Made by a program: the position numbers and the translations under genes. A stretch of DNA of 64,000 nucleotides from Salmonella enterica subsp. diarizonae (GTDB lineage: Bacteria > Pseudomonadota > Gammaproteobacteria > Enterobacterales > Enterobacteriaceae): positions 248,001 through 312,000 of the forward strand of contig NZ_VXJV01000007.1 in NCBI RefSeq assembly GCF_008692785.1. Direction: 5' to 3'. Under the pieces are notes generated by a model. That model was not told where the DNA came from, did not search any database, and saw only the letters and a list, made by a program, of their open reading frames with translations. This document shows positions 48,524 through 58,160 of this stretch, piece after piece. How positions within the stretch are numbered: position 1 is the stretch's first letter; each line of letters starts with the position of its first letter.

Positions 48524-50361
48524 ACATGCTTGCCTTAACCATTATTCTGCCATTGATTGGCTTTGTACTGCTGGCGTTCTCTCGCGGACGCTGGTCGGAA
48601 AATCTCTCCGCGACCATCGGCGTGGGCTCCGTTGGTCTGGCGGCGCTGGTGACGGCGTTTGTCGGGATGGATTTCTTTGCCAACGGTAAACAGACGTTCA
48701 GCCAGCCGCTGTGGACGTGGATGTCGGTCGGTAACTTCAACATCGGTTTTAACCTGGTGCTGGATGGTCTGTCGCTGACCATGCTCTCTGTGGTCACCGG
48801 TGTCGGCTTCTTGATCCATATGTTCGCCTCCTGGTACATGCGCGGGGAAGAGGGCTACTCCCGCTTCTTCGCTTATACCAACCTGTTTATCGCCAGCATG
48901 GTCGTTCTGGTGCTGTCCGATAACCTGCTGTTGATGTACCTCGGCTGGGAAGGCGTGGGCCTGTGTTCCTATCTGTTGATCGGCTTCTACTACAGCGATC
49001 CGAAGAACGGCGCGGCGGCGATGAAAGCGTTTGTCGTCACTCGTGTGGGCGACGTCTTCCTCGCCTTTGCGCTGTTCATTCTGTACAACGAACTGGGCAC
49101 GCTAAACTTCCGCGAAATGGTGGAGCTGGCGCCAGCGCACTTTGCTGACGGCAACAACATGCTGATGTGGGCGACGCTGATGCTGCTGGGCGGCGCGGTC
49201 GGTAAGTCTGCGCAGCTACCGTTGCAGACCTGGCTTGCCGACGCGATGGCTGGTCCGACGCCGGTCTCCGCATTGATCCACGCCGCAACCATGGTGACTG
49301 CGGGCGTTTACCTGATCGCCCGTACTCATGGCCTGTTCCTGATGACCCCGGAAATTCTGCATCTGGTGGGCATTATCGGGGCGATTACGCTGGTAATGGC
49401 GGGTTTCGCCGCGCTGGTGCAGACCGACATCAAACGCGTGCTGGCCTATTCCACCATGAGTCAGATTGGCTACATGTTCCTGGCGCTGGGCGTGCAGGCG
49501 TGGGATGCGGCGATTTTCCATTTGATGACTCACGCCTTCTTTAAAGCGCTACTGTTCCTGGCGTCCGGCTCGGTGATTCTGGCCTGCCATCACGAACAGA
49601 ACATCTTTAAGATGGGCGGTCTGCGTAAGTCCATTCCGCTGGTGTATGCCTGCTTCCTGGTGGGCGGCGCGGCGCTGTCGGCGCTGCCGCTGGTCACTGC
49701 GGGCTTCTTCAGTAAGGATGAGATCCTGGCCGGCGCCATGGCGAACGGTCATATCAATCTGATGGTGGCAGGTTTGGTCGGCGCGTTCATGACCTCCTTG
49801 TACACCTTCCGGATGATTTTCATCGTATTCCACGGTAAAGAACAAATTCATGCTCATGCAGGGAAGGGGATTACCCACCATCTGCCGCTGATTGTCCTGA
49901 TGATCCTGTCCACCTTCATTGGCGCGCTGATTGTGCCGCCATTGCAGGGGGTGCTACCGCAGACAACTGAACTGGCGCATGGTCGTGTGTTGAGCCTGGA
50001 AATTACCTCTGGCGTGGTGGCGATTGCGGGCATCCTGATTGCCGCATGGCTGTGGCTGGGCAAACGCACGCTTGTGACGTCGATCGCCAACAGCGCGCCG
50101 GGCCGTCTGCTGGGTACCTGGTGGTATAACGCCTGGGGTTTTGACTGGCTGTACGACAAAGTATTCGTCAAGCCATTCCTCGGTATCGCCTGGCTGCTGA
50201 AGCGCGACCCGCTTAATGCGTTGATGAACATTCCGGCTATCCTTTCCCGTTTTGCAGGCAAAGGCCTGGTACTGAGCGAGAACGGTTATTTGCGCTGGTA
50301 TGTGGCATCCATGAGCATCGGCGCGGTTGTGGTGCTGGCGCTGCTGATGGTACTGCGTTGA
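48520..50361 (+). CDS. nuoL: NuoL, NADH dehydrogenase I subunit L (antiporter-like)
   Basis: NuoL (ND5 homologue) is the distal antiporter-like proton-pumping subunit. The 613-residue protein has about 16 membrane segments and the long amphipathic lateral helix at its C-terminal end. Key features are [16 protein letters not shown] (the conserved glutamate), [31 protein letters not shown] (split here by position, nt about 49204-49296) and the lysine of [11 protein letters not shown]. An unusual 313-bp spacer separates it from nuoM. Confidence 0.97.
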
Positions 50362-50674
50362 GTTTGTTGGCTGGATGAACGACTGCCGGATGGCGCAGTG
50401 CTTATCCGGCCTACAAACCCAAAAATAATTTTTAGAATTCGTTGAAAATCTGTTCCTGAAGTACAGGCGTCATCGGCGAAGTCAGACCGGATACCGCCAG
50501 CGCACAGCAACCGGAGCGTACTGAAGTACGTGAGGATGATTCGCGAAGCTCACCCCTACGGGGCCGTCCTTACGGACGTTCAAAACGCGATGCGTTTTGT
50601 GCGAGCACTGGCAGGATTCGGGCTGGCAAGTGAGATAGCCTGAGCAGGAGTAAATATAAGGGACATACTTAGCT
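50362..50674. other. nuoL-nuoM spacer rich in stem-loops
   Basis: This 313-bp gap inside an operon whose other genes are mostly separated by a few bases holds no convincing open frame. It has one REP unit (50385-50414), then four perfect small inverted repeats: CGTACT/AGTACG at 50517-50530, CCCC/GGGG at 50553-50563, CGTCC/GGACG at 50565-50578 and CAAAACGC/GCGTTTTG at 50581-50599. nuoM has its own ribosome site at the end. The cluster could be an mRNA processing or stability element, or a small mobile intergenic repeat. Confidence 0.7.
50385..50414. repeat. REP unit in the nuoL-nuoM spacer
   Basis: GCCGGATGGCGCAGTGCTTA followed by TCCGGCCTAC is a single REP unit, 23 bp after the nuoL stop. 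It could stabilise the upstream nuoA-L message against 3' decay. Confidence 0.88.
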
Positions 50675-52204
50675 ATGTTATTACCCTGGTTGATACTAAT
50701 CCCCTTTATCGGCGGCTTTCTGTGCTGGCAGACCGAACGCTTTGGCGTGAAGGTGCCGCGCTGGATCGCGCTGATTACTATGGGACTGACGCTGGCGCTC
50801 GGCCTGCAACTGTGGTTGCAGGGCGGCTATTCACTGACGCAATCTGCCGGTATTCCACAGTGGCAATCTGAATTTGTCCTGCCGTGGATCCCGCGTTTTG
50901 GCATCTCTATCCATCTGGCGCTTGACGGACTGTCGCTGCTAATGGTGGTGCTGACCGGCCTGCTCGGCGTTCTGGCGGTACTTTGCTCCTGGCGAGAAAT
51001 CGAAAAATATCAGGGCTTTTTCCACCTGAACCTGATGTGGATTCTGGGCGGCGTTATCGGCGTGTTCCTGGCCATCGACATGTTCCTGTTCTTTTTCTTC
51101 TGGGAAATGATGCTGGTGCCGATGTACTTCCTGATCGCGCTGTGGGGCCACAAAGCCTCTGACGGTAAAACGCGTATCACGGCGGCCACCAAGTTCTTCA
51201 TCTACACCCAGGCGAGTGGTCTGGTGATGCTGATTGCCATCCTGGCGCTGGTCTTTGTGCATTACAACGCGACCGGCGTCTGGACCTTCAATTACGAAGA
51301 ACTCTTGAATACGCCGATGTCTCATGGCGTGGAATATCTGCTGATGTTGGGCTTCTTCATCGCTTTTGCGGTGAAAATGCCGGTGGTTCCGCTGCATGGC
51401 TGGCTGCCGGATGCGCACTCCCAGGCGCCGACCGCCGGTTCCGTCGACCTGGCCGGTATCTTGCTGAAAACTGCCGCTTACGGTCTGCTGCGTTTCTCCC
51501 TGCCGCTGTTCCCGAACGCGTCGGCGGAGTTTGCGCCCATCGCCATGTGGTTGGGCGTCATCGGCATCTTCTACGGCGCGTGGATGGCCTTTACCCAGTA
51601 CGACATCAAGCGCCTGATCGCTTATACCTCCGTTTCCCACATGGGCTTCGTGCTGATCGCTATCTACACCGGCAGTCAACTAGCGTACCAGGGCGCGGTG
51701 ATTCAGATGATTGCGCACGGTCTGTCCGCGGCGGGTCTGTTTATTCTGTGTGGCCAGTTGTACGAACGTCTGCATACGCGTGACATGCGTATGATGGGCG
51801 GCCTGTGGGGCAAAATGAAATGGTTGCCTGCGCTGTCAATGTTCTTTGCGGTGGCGACGCTCGGGATGCCGGGCACCGGTAATTTTGTCGGCGAATTTAT
51901 GATTCTGTTCGGCAGCTACCAGGTGGTGCCGGTGATTACCGTTATCTCCACCTTTGGGCTGGTATTCGCTTCTGTATACTCGCTGGCGATGCTGCATCGC
52001 GCTTACTTTGGTAAAGCGAAGAGCCAAATTGCCAGCCAGGAACTGCCAGGGATGTCGCTGCGCGAGCTGTTTATCATTCTGTTGCTGGTGGTGCTTCTGG
52101 TACTGCTTGGCTTCTATCCGCAGCCGATTCTGGATACCTCGCATTCTGCGATGAGCAACATCCAGCAGTGGTTTGTTAATTCCGTTACTACTACAAGGCC
52201 GTAA
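50675..52204 (+). CDS. nuoM: NuoM, NADH dehydrogenase I subunit M (antiporter-like)
   Basis: NuoM (ND4 homologue) is the middle antiporter-like proton-pumping subunit. In its 509 residues are about 14 membrane segments, the conserved glutamate in FFFWEMMLVPMYFLI, the lysine in AFAVKMPVVPLHGWLPDAH and the broken-helix region QAPTAGSVDLAGILLK. It follows the structured spacer and is 6 bp from nuoN. Confidence 0.97.
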   Translation: MLLPWLILIPFIGGFLCWQTERFGVKVPRWIALITMGLTLALGLQLWLQGGYSLTQSAGIPQWQSEFVLPWIPRFGISIHLALDGLSLLMVVLTGLLGVLAVLCSWREIEKYQGFFHLNLMWILGGVIGVFLAIDMFLFFFFWEMMLVPMYFLIALWGHKASDGKTRITAATKFFIYTQASGLVMLIAILALVFVHYNATGVWTFNYEELLNTPMSHGVEYLLMLGFFIAFAVKMPVVPLHGWLPDAHSQAPTAGSVDLAGILLKTAAYGLLRFSLPLFPNASAEFAPIAMWLGVIGIFYGAWMAFTQYDIKRLIAYTSVSHMGFVLIAIYTGSQLAYQGAVIQMIAHGLSAAGLFILCGQLYERLHTRDMRMMGGLWGKMKWLPALSMFFAVATLGMPGTGNFVGEFMILFGSYQVVPVITVISTFGLVFASVYSLAMLHRAYFGKAKSQIASQELPGMSLRELFIILLLVVLLVLLGFYPQPILDTSHSAMSNIQQWFVNSVTTTRP

Positions 52205-52210
52205 ATCGCC

Positions 52211-53668
52211 ATGACAATAACTCCACAACACCTGATTGCGCTGCTACCGCTGCTGATCGTCGGCTTGACGGTGGTGGTTGTGATGCTCTCCATTGCGTGG
52301 CGACGCAATCACTTCCTCAATGCCACGCTGTCGGTCATTGGGCTTAACGCTGCGCTGGTTTCGCTTTGGTTTGTCGGTCAGGCCGGGGCAATGGACGTCA
52401 CGCCGCTGATGCGCGTTGACGGCTTTGCGATGCTCTACACCGGGCTGGTTCTGCTGGCGAGCCTCGCTACCTGCACCTTTGCCTACCCGTGGCTTGAAGG
52501 CTATAACGATAACCAGGAAGAGTTCTACCTGCTGGTGTTAATCGCCAGCCTGGGGGGAATTCTGCTGGCAAACGCCAACCACCTGGCGGCGCTGTTCCTC
52601 GGTATTGAACTGATCTCGCTGCCGCTGTTTGGCCTGATTGGTTATGCTTTCCGCCAGAAACGCTCTCTGGAAGCCAGTATCAAATACACCATCCTCTCCG
52701 CTGCCGCCTCGTCTTTCCTGCTGTTCGGGATGGCGTTGGTCTATGCGCAGTCCGGCAACTTGTCTTTCGAAGCGCTCGGTAAGAGCCTTGGTGATGGTAT
52801 GCTGCACGAGCCGTTGCTGCTGGCGGGCTTTGGCCTGATGATTGTCGGTCTGGGCTTTAAACTCTCTCTGGTGCCGTTCCACCTGTGGACGCCAGACGTT
52901 TACCAGGGCGCGCCTGCGCCGGTTTCCACCTTCCTGGCGACAGCGAGCAAAATTGCTATCTTCGGCGTGGTGATGCGTCTGTTCCTGTATGCGCCGGTAG
53001 GCGACAGCGAAGCGGTACGTGTGGTGCTGGGCATTATCGCCTTTGCCTCTATCATCTTCGGTAACCTGATGGCGCTGAGCCAGACCAACATCAAACGTCT
53101 GCTCGGTTACTCTTCTATCTCTCACCTCGGTTATCTGCTGGTGGCGCTGATTGCCCTGCAGAGCGGCGAAATGTCGATGGAAGCGGTAGGCGTTTATCTG
53201 GCCGGTTATCTGTTCAGCAGCCTCGGTGCGTTTGGCGTGGTCAGCCTGATGTCCAGCCCGTTCCGTGGCCCGGATGCCGATTCCCTGTACTCTTATCGTG
53301 GTCTGTTCTGGCATCGTCCGGTTCTTGCTGCGGTGATGACGGTGATGATGCTGTCGTTGGCAGGTATCCCGATGACGTTGGGCTTTATCGGCAAATTCTA
53401 CGTGCTGGCGGTTGGCGTTCAGGCCAGCCTGTGGTGGCTGGTCGCCGCGGTGGTGGTCGGTTCCGCGATTGGTTTGTACTACTACCTGCGCGTTGCCGTG
53501 AGTCTTTACCTGCACGCGCCGCAGCAACCGGGGCGCGACGCGCCGACAAACTGGCAATACAGCGCAGGCGGTATCGTGGTGCTGATCTCCGCGTTGCTGG
53601 TGCTGGTACTGGGCGTCTGGCCGCAGCCGTTGATTAGCCTTGTGCAGTTAGCGACGCCGTTGATGTAA
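52211..53668 (+). CDS. nuoN: NuoN, NADH dehydrogenase I subunit N (antiporter-like)
   Basis: NuoN (ND2 homologue) is the third antiporter-like subunit, nearest to the peripheral arm. The 485-residue protein has about 14 membrane segments, the conserved [19 protein letters not shown] and [20 protein letters not shown] motifs with functional Lys residues, and [12 protein letters not shown] later. It ends the nuo operon in a strong terminator. Confidence 0.97.
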   Translation: MTITPQHLIALLPLLIVGLTVVVVMLSIAWRRNHFLNATLSVIGLNAALVSLWFVGQAGAMDVTPLMRVDGFAMLYTGLVLLASLATCTFAYPWLEGYNDNQEEFYLLVLIASLGGILLANANHLAALFLGIELISLPLFGLIGYAFRQKRSLEASIKYTILSAAASSFLLFGMALVYAQSGNLSFEALGKSLGDGMLHEPLLLAGFGLMIVGLGFKLSLVPFHLWTPDVYQGAPAPVSTFLATASKIAIFGVVMRLFLYAPVGDSEAVRVVLGIIAFASIIFGNLMALSQTNIKRLLGYSSISHLGYLLVALIALQSGEMSMEAVGVYLAGYLFSSLGAFGVVSLMSSPFRGPDADSLYSYRGLFWHRPVLAAVMTVMMLSLAGIPMTLGFIGKFYVLAVGVQASLWWLVAAVVVGSAIGLYYYLRVAVSLYLHAPQQPGRDAPTNWQYSAGGIVVLISALLVLVLGVWPQPLISLVQLATPLM

Positions 53669-53684
53669 GCAATAAGTAAAAACG

Positions 53685-53714
53685 AAAAACCCGCTTCACG
53701 AAGCGGGTTTTTTA
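53685..53714. terminator. Rho-independent terminator of the nuo operon
   Basis: AAAAACCCGCTT / AAGCGGGTTTTT is a 12-bp stem with a 4-nt loop, flanked by A- and T-runs, 16 bp after the nuoN stop. Its symmetry lets it act on both strands, for nuo and for the convergent cheV. Confidence 0.92.
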
Positions 53715-53749
53715 TTATCTGATGTAATGCTTTGAAATGACTATGGACT

Positions 53750-53784
53750 GTAGGTCGGATAAGGCGCTTGCGCCGCCATCCGGC
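53750..53784. repeat. REP unit between nuoN and cheV
   Basis: GTAGGTCGGATAAGGCGCTT followed by GCGCCGCCATCCGGC is a single REP unit 24 bp from the cheV stop. Confidence 0.88.
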
Positions 53785-53808
53785 ATGTAAGGCCTCAGCG
53801 ACCGGAAT

Positions 53809-54813
53809 TTAACTTTGCAACTGTCGGCTCACCAGCGGGCCGCTGATGTTTTGCGCCGCGCGTTCCATCACTTCCTGTATCACTGAAGAGAGTTCATTGA
53901 TTTCAAACTTTGCGACGTAGCCGTCGGCCTTCACCTTACGTACATGATCTTCGTTGGCGCTGCCGGAAAGGGAAGAGTGAATAACGACCGGGATCTTTTT
54001 CAGCCGTTCATCGGTTTTAATTTTACGTGTTAACGTAAAGCCATCCATCTCCGGCATCTCAAGATCTGTCAGGACCAGCGCGATTTTTTCGCTAATGGGC
54101 TTACCTTCGGTTTCCGCTTCCTGCGCCAGTTGCTGGATTTTCTCCCATGCATCCTTGCCAGTCACATGCATTTGATGCGGAATTTCCATCGCATTCAGCC
54201 CTTTTTCCAGCATCGCGCGGGCGACTTTGGAGTCTTCCGCCACAATGGCTACCGCGCCTGGGGTAATAGTAAATTTATTGGTTTTCAGATTAGTAGCGCG
54301 AAGATCGTGGCTGGAGGGCACAATATCATAAAGGATCTGTTCGACATCAAGCACCAGCGCCAGATTATTGGTCTCTTTGTCTTCGTCCAGACAGGCGATG
54401 CTGGTGATATAACGTCCGTTGACGGCTTTCTCGGCGGTATGCACCTGCTTCCAGTCAAGACGCATAATATTTTCCACCGACTCGACGGCAAATGCCTGTA
54501 CGCTGCGCGCATATTCGGTGATCAGCAAAATATTCAGTCCGGTTTCCGGCTTGCAGCCCGCTACCGCAGGCAAATCAATTACCGGAATCACCTGATTCCG
54601 AATATTGACCATACCCAACAGTGGCGCTTTCATGCCTGCCGGGCGCGTAAAGGCGGGCATCGGTACGATTTCGCGCAGCTTAAATACATTGATGCCGAAC
54701 AGCTCTGACTTCTGTTCATGCAGCGATGTACCAAGACGGAATAACAGCAGTTCAAAACGGTTGGACAGGGTTAAATTCGCCCTGTCATCAATATCTTTCT
54801 GGAAATTGTCCAT
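53809..54813 (-). CDS. cheV: CheV-type chemotaxis coupling protein (CheW plus receiver domain)
   Basis: This 334-residue protein has an N-terminal CheW-like coupling domain (about 30-165, FGINVFKLREIVPMP, GMVNIRNQVIPVIDLP) and a C-terminal response-receiver domain (about 190-310) with the phosphoacceptor Asp in VLTDLEMPEMDGFT near residue 249 and the Lys in KADGYVAKFEI. CheV proteins link receptors to CheA and tune adaptation. E. coli K-12 lacks it; Salmonella has it here. I start at ATG 54813 (MDNFQKD), preceded by GAGGTTAGG; the 42-codon open-frame extension overlaps the promoter. A sigma-28 promoter puts it in the late flagellar regulon. Confidence 0.93.
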   Translation of the reverse strand: MDNFQKDIDDRANLTLSNRFELLLFRLGTSLHEQKSELFGINVFKLREIVPMPAFTRPAGMKAPLLGMVNIRNQVIPVIDLPAVAGCKPETGLNILLITEYARSVQAFAVESVENIMRLDWKQVHTAEKAVNGRYITSIACLDEDKETNNLALVLDVEQILYDIVPSSHDLRATNLKTNKFTITPGAVAIVAEDSKVARAMLEKGLNAMEIPHQMHVTGKDAWEKIQQLAQEAETEGKPISEKIALVLTDLEMPEMDGFTLTRKIKTDERLKKIPVVIHSSLSGSANEDHVRKVKADGYVAKFEINELSSVIQEVMERAAQNISGPLVSRQLQS

Positions 54814-54848
54814 CCTAACCTCATTATGAAAGCCTGCCTTTTTTAGTG

Positions 54849-54875
54849 TTATCGGCAATGAGAACAAAAAATGGA
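54849..54875 (-). promoter_or_regulatory. Sigma-28 (FliA) promoter of cheV
   Basis: On the minus strand a -35 TCCATTTT (5 of 8 to TAAAGTTT) is followed by 11 bp and a perfect -10 GCCGATAA. The expected start near 54841 gives a leader of about 28 nt to the cheV ATG at 54813. It lies directly beyond the rnz stop. Confidence 0.8.
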
Positions 54876-54878
54876 GCG

Positions 54879-55796
54879 CTAAACCGGGAAAACAGAAAAA
54901 TCGTAAGCCAGTTCCGTCGCCGGGAAAATAGCGCGGCATTCCGCCAGTAATCGCTGACAGCCTTTATCGTCATAGCGTGAGCTAATGTGGGTCATGATCA
55001 GTCGACCGACGGCGGCTTCCCGCGCCAGCGTCGCGGTTTGACGTGTGGAGCTGTGTCCGCGAGCGTTGGCTTTCTCCTCCATTGACGCATCCAGCGTGGT
55101 TTCATGTACCATCACATCCACACCCTGCGCCAACGCGAGGGCGGCCTCGCAGGGCGCGGTATCGCCGAAAATCGCCACTGATTTCCCGGCCACGGCGGGA
55201 GCAAGGTAGTCGGCGCCATTGATCTGCCTTCCATCGGCAAGCGTGACGGTTTTTCCTGCCTTCAACGCCTGAAACAGCGGGCCGGGCGTAACGCCTGCGG
55301 CTTTTAACGCCCTGGCATTCAGCGCGCCGGGCTTGTCATGTTCAACAACGCGATATCCGTAGCACTCCAGGGGATGCTCCAGCCTGAACGCGGTCACTTT
55401 ACGCAGGCCGTCGTCAAGAATATCGCCTGCGCTAATTTCTTCAATTTGCAACGGAAAATCGGTCCATGAACCGCTAAGGCGCAGCGTGGTTGCAATAAAC
55501 TCACGCACGCCCTGAGGTCCGTATACGGTGAGCGGATGGGGATTACCCGCCATCGACCGGCTGCATAGCAGACCCGGCAGGCCAAACAGATGATCTCCGT
55601 GAAGATGGCTGATAAAAATGCGCTCAAGCTTACCGGGATGAAACGCGGTATTAAGCATTTGATGCTGTGTTCCTTCGCCGCAATCAAAAAGCCATACTCC
55701 CGGCTGTGTTGGATGTTGCAGATGTAATAAAATTGCCGTTACATTGCGTGAGCGCGTGGGAACGCCTGCGGACGTACCTAAAAAAATGAATTCCAT
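54879..55796 (-). CDS. rnz: Rnz (ElaC, RNase BN), tRNase Z-type ribonuclease
   Basis: Rnz is a zinc-dependent beta-lactamase-fold nuclease that trims tRNA 3' ends and has exo- and endonuclease activity. The 305-residue protein has the metal motif HLHGDH (His64, His66, Asp68, His69), the early [12 protein letters not shown] and [10 protein letters not shown], and the later [17 protein letters not shown] and FGDTAPCE. I start at ATG 55796 ([10 protein letters not shown]), matching the E. coli start. An ATG three codons earlier (MDK) is possible; neither has a strong ribosome site. It is divergent from elaA. Confidence 0.95.
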   Translation of the reverse strand: MEFIFLGTSAGVPTRSRNVTAILLHLQHPTQPGVWLFDCGEGTQHQMLNTAFHPGKLERIFISHLHGDHLFGLPGLLCSRSMAGNPHPLTVYGPQGVREFIATTLRLSGSWTDFPLQIEEISAGDILDDGLRKVTAFRLEHPLECYGYRVVEHDKPGALNARALKAAGVTPGPLFQALKAGKTVTLADGRQINGADYLAPAVAGKSVAIFGDTAPCEAALALAQGVDVMVHETTLDASMEEKANARGHSSTRQTATLAREAAVGRLIMTHISSRYDDKGCQRLLAECRAIFPATELAYDFSVFPV

Positions 55797-55856
55797 CTTG
55801 TCCATACACGTTTGGTTATCGTTTAACCCAAGATTACCACAACACAGGAGCGCATC

Positions 55857-56318
55857 ATGATTCACTGGCAGGATCTTCACCATAGCGAACTTACCGTTCC
55901 TCAACTTTACGCGTTACTCAAATTGCGCTGCGCGGTCTTTGTGGTAGAACAGCGCTGTCCTTACCTGGATGTGGATGGCGATGATTTAGTCGGCGACAAT
56001 CGTCATATTCTGGGCTGGCATCAGGATGAGCTGGTGGCGTATGCGAGGATTCTGAAAAGCGATAACGAATCAGACCCGGTTGTCATTGGCCGGGTGATCG
56101 TCAGCGACGCCTGGCGAGGGGCGAAACTGGGCCAGCAATTAATGACGAAAACGCTGGAGTCCTGTGGGCGGTACTGGCCGGATAAGCCGCTATATCTGGG
56201 AGCGCAGGCGCATCTGCAACCTTTTTATGCGCGGTTTGGTTTTATTCCGGTCACCGATGTTTATGACGAAGACGGCATTCCGCACCGGGGAATGGCGCGG
56301 GAGGTTCATCAGGCATAA
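55857..56318 (+). CDS. elaA: ElaA, GNAT-family N-acetyltransferase
   Basis: This 153-residue GNAT-fold protein has the acetyl-CoA-binding motif region [17 protein letters not shown] (motif A, R/QxxGxG/A type) and [17 protein letters not shown] (motif B). The acceptor is unknown. AGGAGCGCATC gives a ribosome site before ATG. It precedes elaB by 54 bp. Confidence 0.93.
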   Translation: MIHWQDLHHSELTVPQLYALLKLRCAVFVVEQRCPYLDVDGDDLVGDNRHILGWHQDELVAYARILKSDNESDPVVIGRVIVSDAWRGAKLGQQLMTKTLESCGRYWPDKPLYLGAQAHLQPFYARFGFIPVTDVYDEDGIPHRGMAREVHQA

Positions 56319-56372
56319 ACCGAAACCGTTGACTATAGTTAGGAGCAGGTGTTAACACAACGGAGAATGAGA

Positions 56373-56678
56373 ATGTCATATCAATTTGGTGAATCACGCG
56401 TTGATGATGATCTGACTTTGCTCAGCGAAACGCTGGAAGAGATTTTACGTTCCTCAGGCGATCCCGCCGATCAAAAATACATTGAGCTGAAAGCCCGCGC
56501 GGAACAAGCGCTGGAAGAGGTGAAAAACCGCGTAAGCCATGCGTCGGATAGCTATTATTACCGGGCAAAGCAGGCCGTTTACAAAGCGGATGACTACGTT
56601 CATGAAAAACCCTGGCAGGGTATTGGCGTAGGCGCGGCGGTAGGGCTGGTGCTTGGATTGCTGCTGGCGCGGCGCTAA
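56373..56678 (+). CDS. elaB: ElaB, DUF883-type tail-anchored membrane protein
   Basis: This 101-residue protein has a helical cytoplasmic body (about 1-75, DDDLTLLSETLEEILRSSGD) and a C-terminal membrane anchor GIGVGAAVGLVLGLLLARR. In E. coli ElaB is a stationary-phase, RpoS-dependent inner-membrane protein that binds ribosomes through relatives such as YqjD. I start at ATG 56373 (MSYQFG), with GGAG 7 nt upstream; two earlier in-frame starts are less well placed. Confidence 0.94.
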   Translation: MSYQFGESRVDDDLTLLSETLEEILRSSGDPADQKYIELKARAEQALEEVKNRVSHASDSYYYRAKQAVYKADDYVHEKPWQGIGVGAAVGLVLGLLLARR

Positions 56679-56718
56679 ATCCCCCCAACTGAACAGAATC
56701 GCAACCCTCCCTAAATGA

Positions 56719-56763
56719 GGTACTGCTTTTTTAGGGCAGTACCCCGTATAATGTGGGGTTTTT
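56719..56763 (+). terminator. Overlapping hairpins before menF, terminator or attenuator
   Basis: GGTACTGC (56719-56726) pairs with GCAGTACC (56736-56743). CCCC (56742-56745) pairs with GGGG (56755-56758), followed by five T. The two share bases 56742-56743 and cannot both form fully. The second is a weak rho-independent terminator for elaB or an attenuator for menF, whose start is 17 bp beyond. TATAAT lies in its loop (56747-56752). Confidence 0.55.
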
Positions 56764-56779
56764 AACAGGGAGGGTCCGC

Positions 56780-58075
56780 GTGCATTCTATTACTACAGCG
56801 CTGGAAAATCTGACGCGTCAGCTATCGCAAGAGATACCGGCGACGCCAGGCCTTTGCGTTTTCGATGCGCCTTTCCCTTTAAACGATGCCTTTGATGCAT
56901 TGAGCTGGCTGGCCAGCCAGTCATCCTTTCCCCAATTTTATTGGCAACAGCGCAATGGTGACGAAGAAGCTGCCGTTCTCGGAGCAATCACCGTATTTTC
57001 ATCGCTCGATCTGGCGCAACGGTTTTTACGTCAGCACTCGCAGCCTGACCTGCGTATTTGGGGGCTGAATGCGTTCGAGCCGAAAGAGGGCTACTTATTG
57101 CTGCCGAGGCTGGAGTGGCGTCGTAGCGGTGGTACGGCGACCTTACGCTTACATCTGCATAGTGACGTTTCGCTACGCGATGATGCGCGCCAGGCGAAAG
57201 CGTTTCTTGCTTCTCTGGTCGGTATTAAGCCTGTTCCGGCGTTGCGCCTTTCGCTAACGGGCGAGCAGCACTGGCCGGATAAAGACGGTTGGGTGAAGCT
57301 GATTCAGCAGGCCACCCATACCATTGCGCAAGAGGCGTTTGATAAAGTTGTGCTGGCACGGGCCACCGACTTACAATTCTCCCGTCCGGTCAATGCCGCC
57401 GCGATGATGGCGTCCAGTCGTCGTTTAAATCTCAACTGCTACCACTTTTTTATGGCCTTTTCCGCCGATACCGCCTTTCTGGGATCATCGCCGGAACGGC
57501 TCTGGCGGCGTCGTGAAACGGCGCTGCGTACCGAAGCGCTGGCCGGGACAGTGGCGAACCATCCGGATAACCATAAAGCCTGGCAGCTTGGCGAATGGTT
57601 AATGAAAGACGATAAAAACCAGCGAGAAAATATGCTGGTTGTCGAAGACATCTGCCAGCGACTGCAAAACTGCACCCACTCGCTGGATGTGCTGCCGCCG
57701 CAGGTGCTCAGGCTGCGGAAAGTACAGCATTTGCGCCGCTGTATCTGGACGGCGCTTAATCAGGCGGACGACACGCTCTGCCTGCATCAATTACAGCCTA
57801 CCGCGGCGGTTGCCGGGATCCCTCGTGAACCCGCGCGTTGTTTTATAGAACAACATGAGCCGTTCGAACGTGAATGGTATGCCGGGTCGGCAGGCTATCT
57901 CTCCACGCGGCAAAGTGAGTTTTGCGTGACGTTACGTTCAGCTAAAGTGACGGCCAATGTGGTGCGATTGTATGCCGGCGCGGGAATCGTCCGGGGGTCC
58001 GATCCGGAACAGGAATGGCAGGAAATAGATAATAAAGCGGCCGGGTTACGTACCTTATTGCAGATGGATGCGTAA
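56780..58075 (+). CDS. menF: MenF, isochorismate synthase (menaquinone)
   Basis: MenF converts chorismate to isochorismate, the first step of menaquinone synthesis. The 431-residue protein has the chorismate-utilising fold with the general base Lys in FDKVVLARATDLQF (about 190), the FLGSSPERLWRR and LRTEALAGTVANH motifs, and the C-terminal Mg ligands in VRLYAGAGIVRGSDPEQEWQ. I choose GTG 56780 (VHSITTALENL), preceded by GGGAGGG and aligning with E. coli MQSLTTALENL. It is first in menFDHBCE. Confidence 0.94.
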   Translation: MHSITTALENLTRQLSQEIPATPGLCVFDAPFPLNDAFDALSWLASQSSFPQFYWQQRNGDEEAAVLGAITVFSSLDLAQRFLRQHSQPDLRIWGLNAFEPKEGYLLLPRLEWRRSGGTATLRLHLHSDVSLRDDARQAKAFLASLVGIKPVPALRLSLTGEQHWPDKDGWVKLIQQATHTIAQEAFDKVVLARATDLQFSRPVNAAAMMASSRRLNLNCYHFFMAFSADTAFLGSSPERLWRRRETALRTEALAGTVANHPDNHKAWQLGEWLMKDDKNQRENMLVVEDICQRLQNCTHSLDVLPPQVLRLRKVQHLRRCIWTALNQADDTLCLHQLQPTAAVAGIPREPARCFIEQHEPFEREWYAGSAGYLSTRQSEFCVTLRSAKVTANVVRLYAGAGIVRGSDPEQEWQEIDNKAAGLRTLLQMDA

Positions 58076-58160
58076 TGAGTCACATATTCCCGACCCATAT
58101 CAATAATCCATTTTTGCAGCTCTTTATACTTAGTCCCAATGATTGATACCGGACAAACTC

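Noticed and set aside
50362-50674. A gene inserted between nuoL and nuoM
   Set aside because: No frame on either strand gives a plausible protein; the interval is made of REP and hairpin sequence.
54814-54939. A 42-codon N-terminal extension of CheV
   Set aside because: It runs across the sigma-28 promoter and lacks family similarity. The ATG at 54813 has a good ribosome site.
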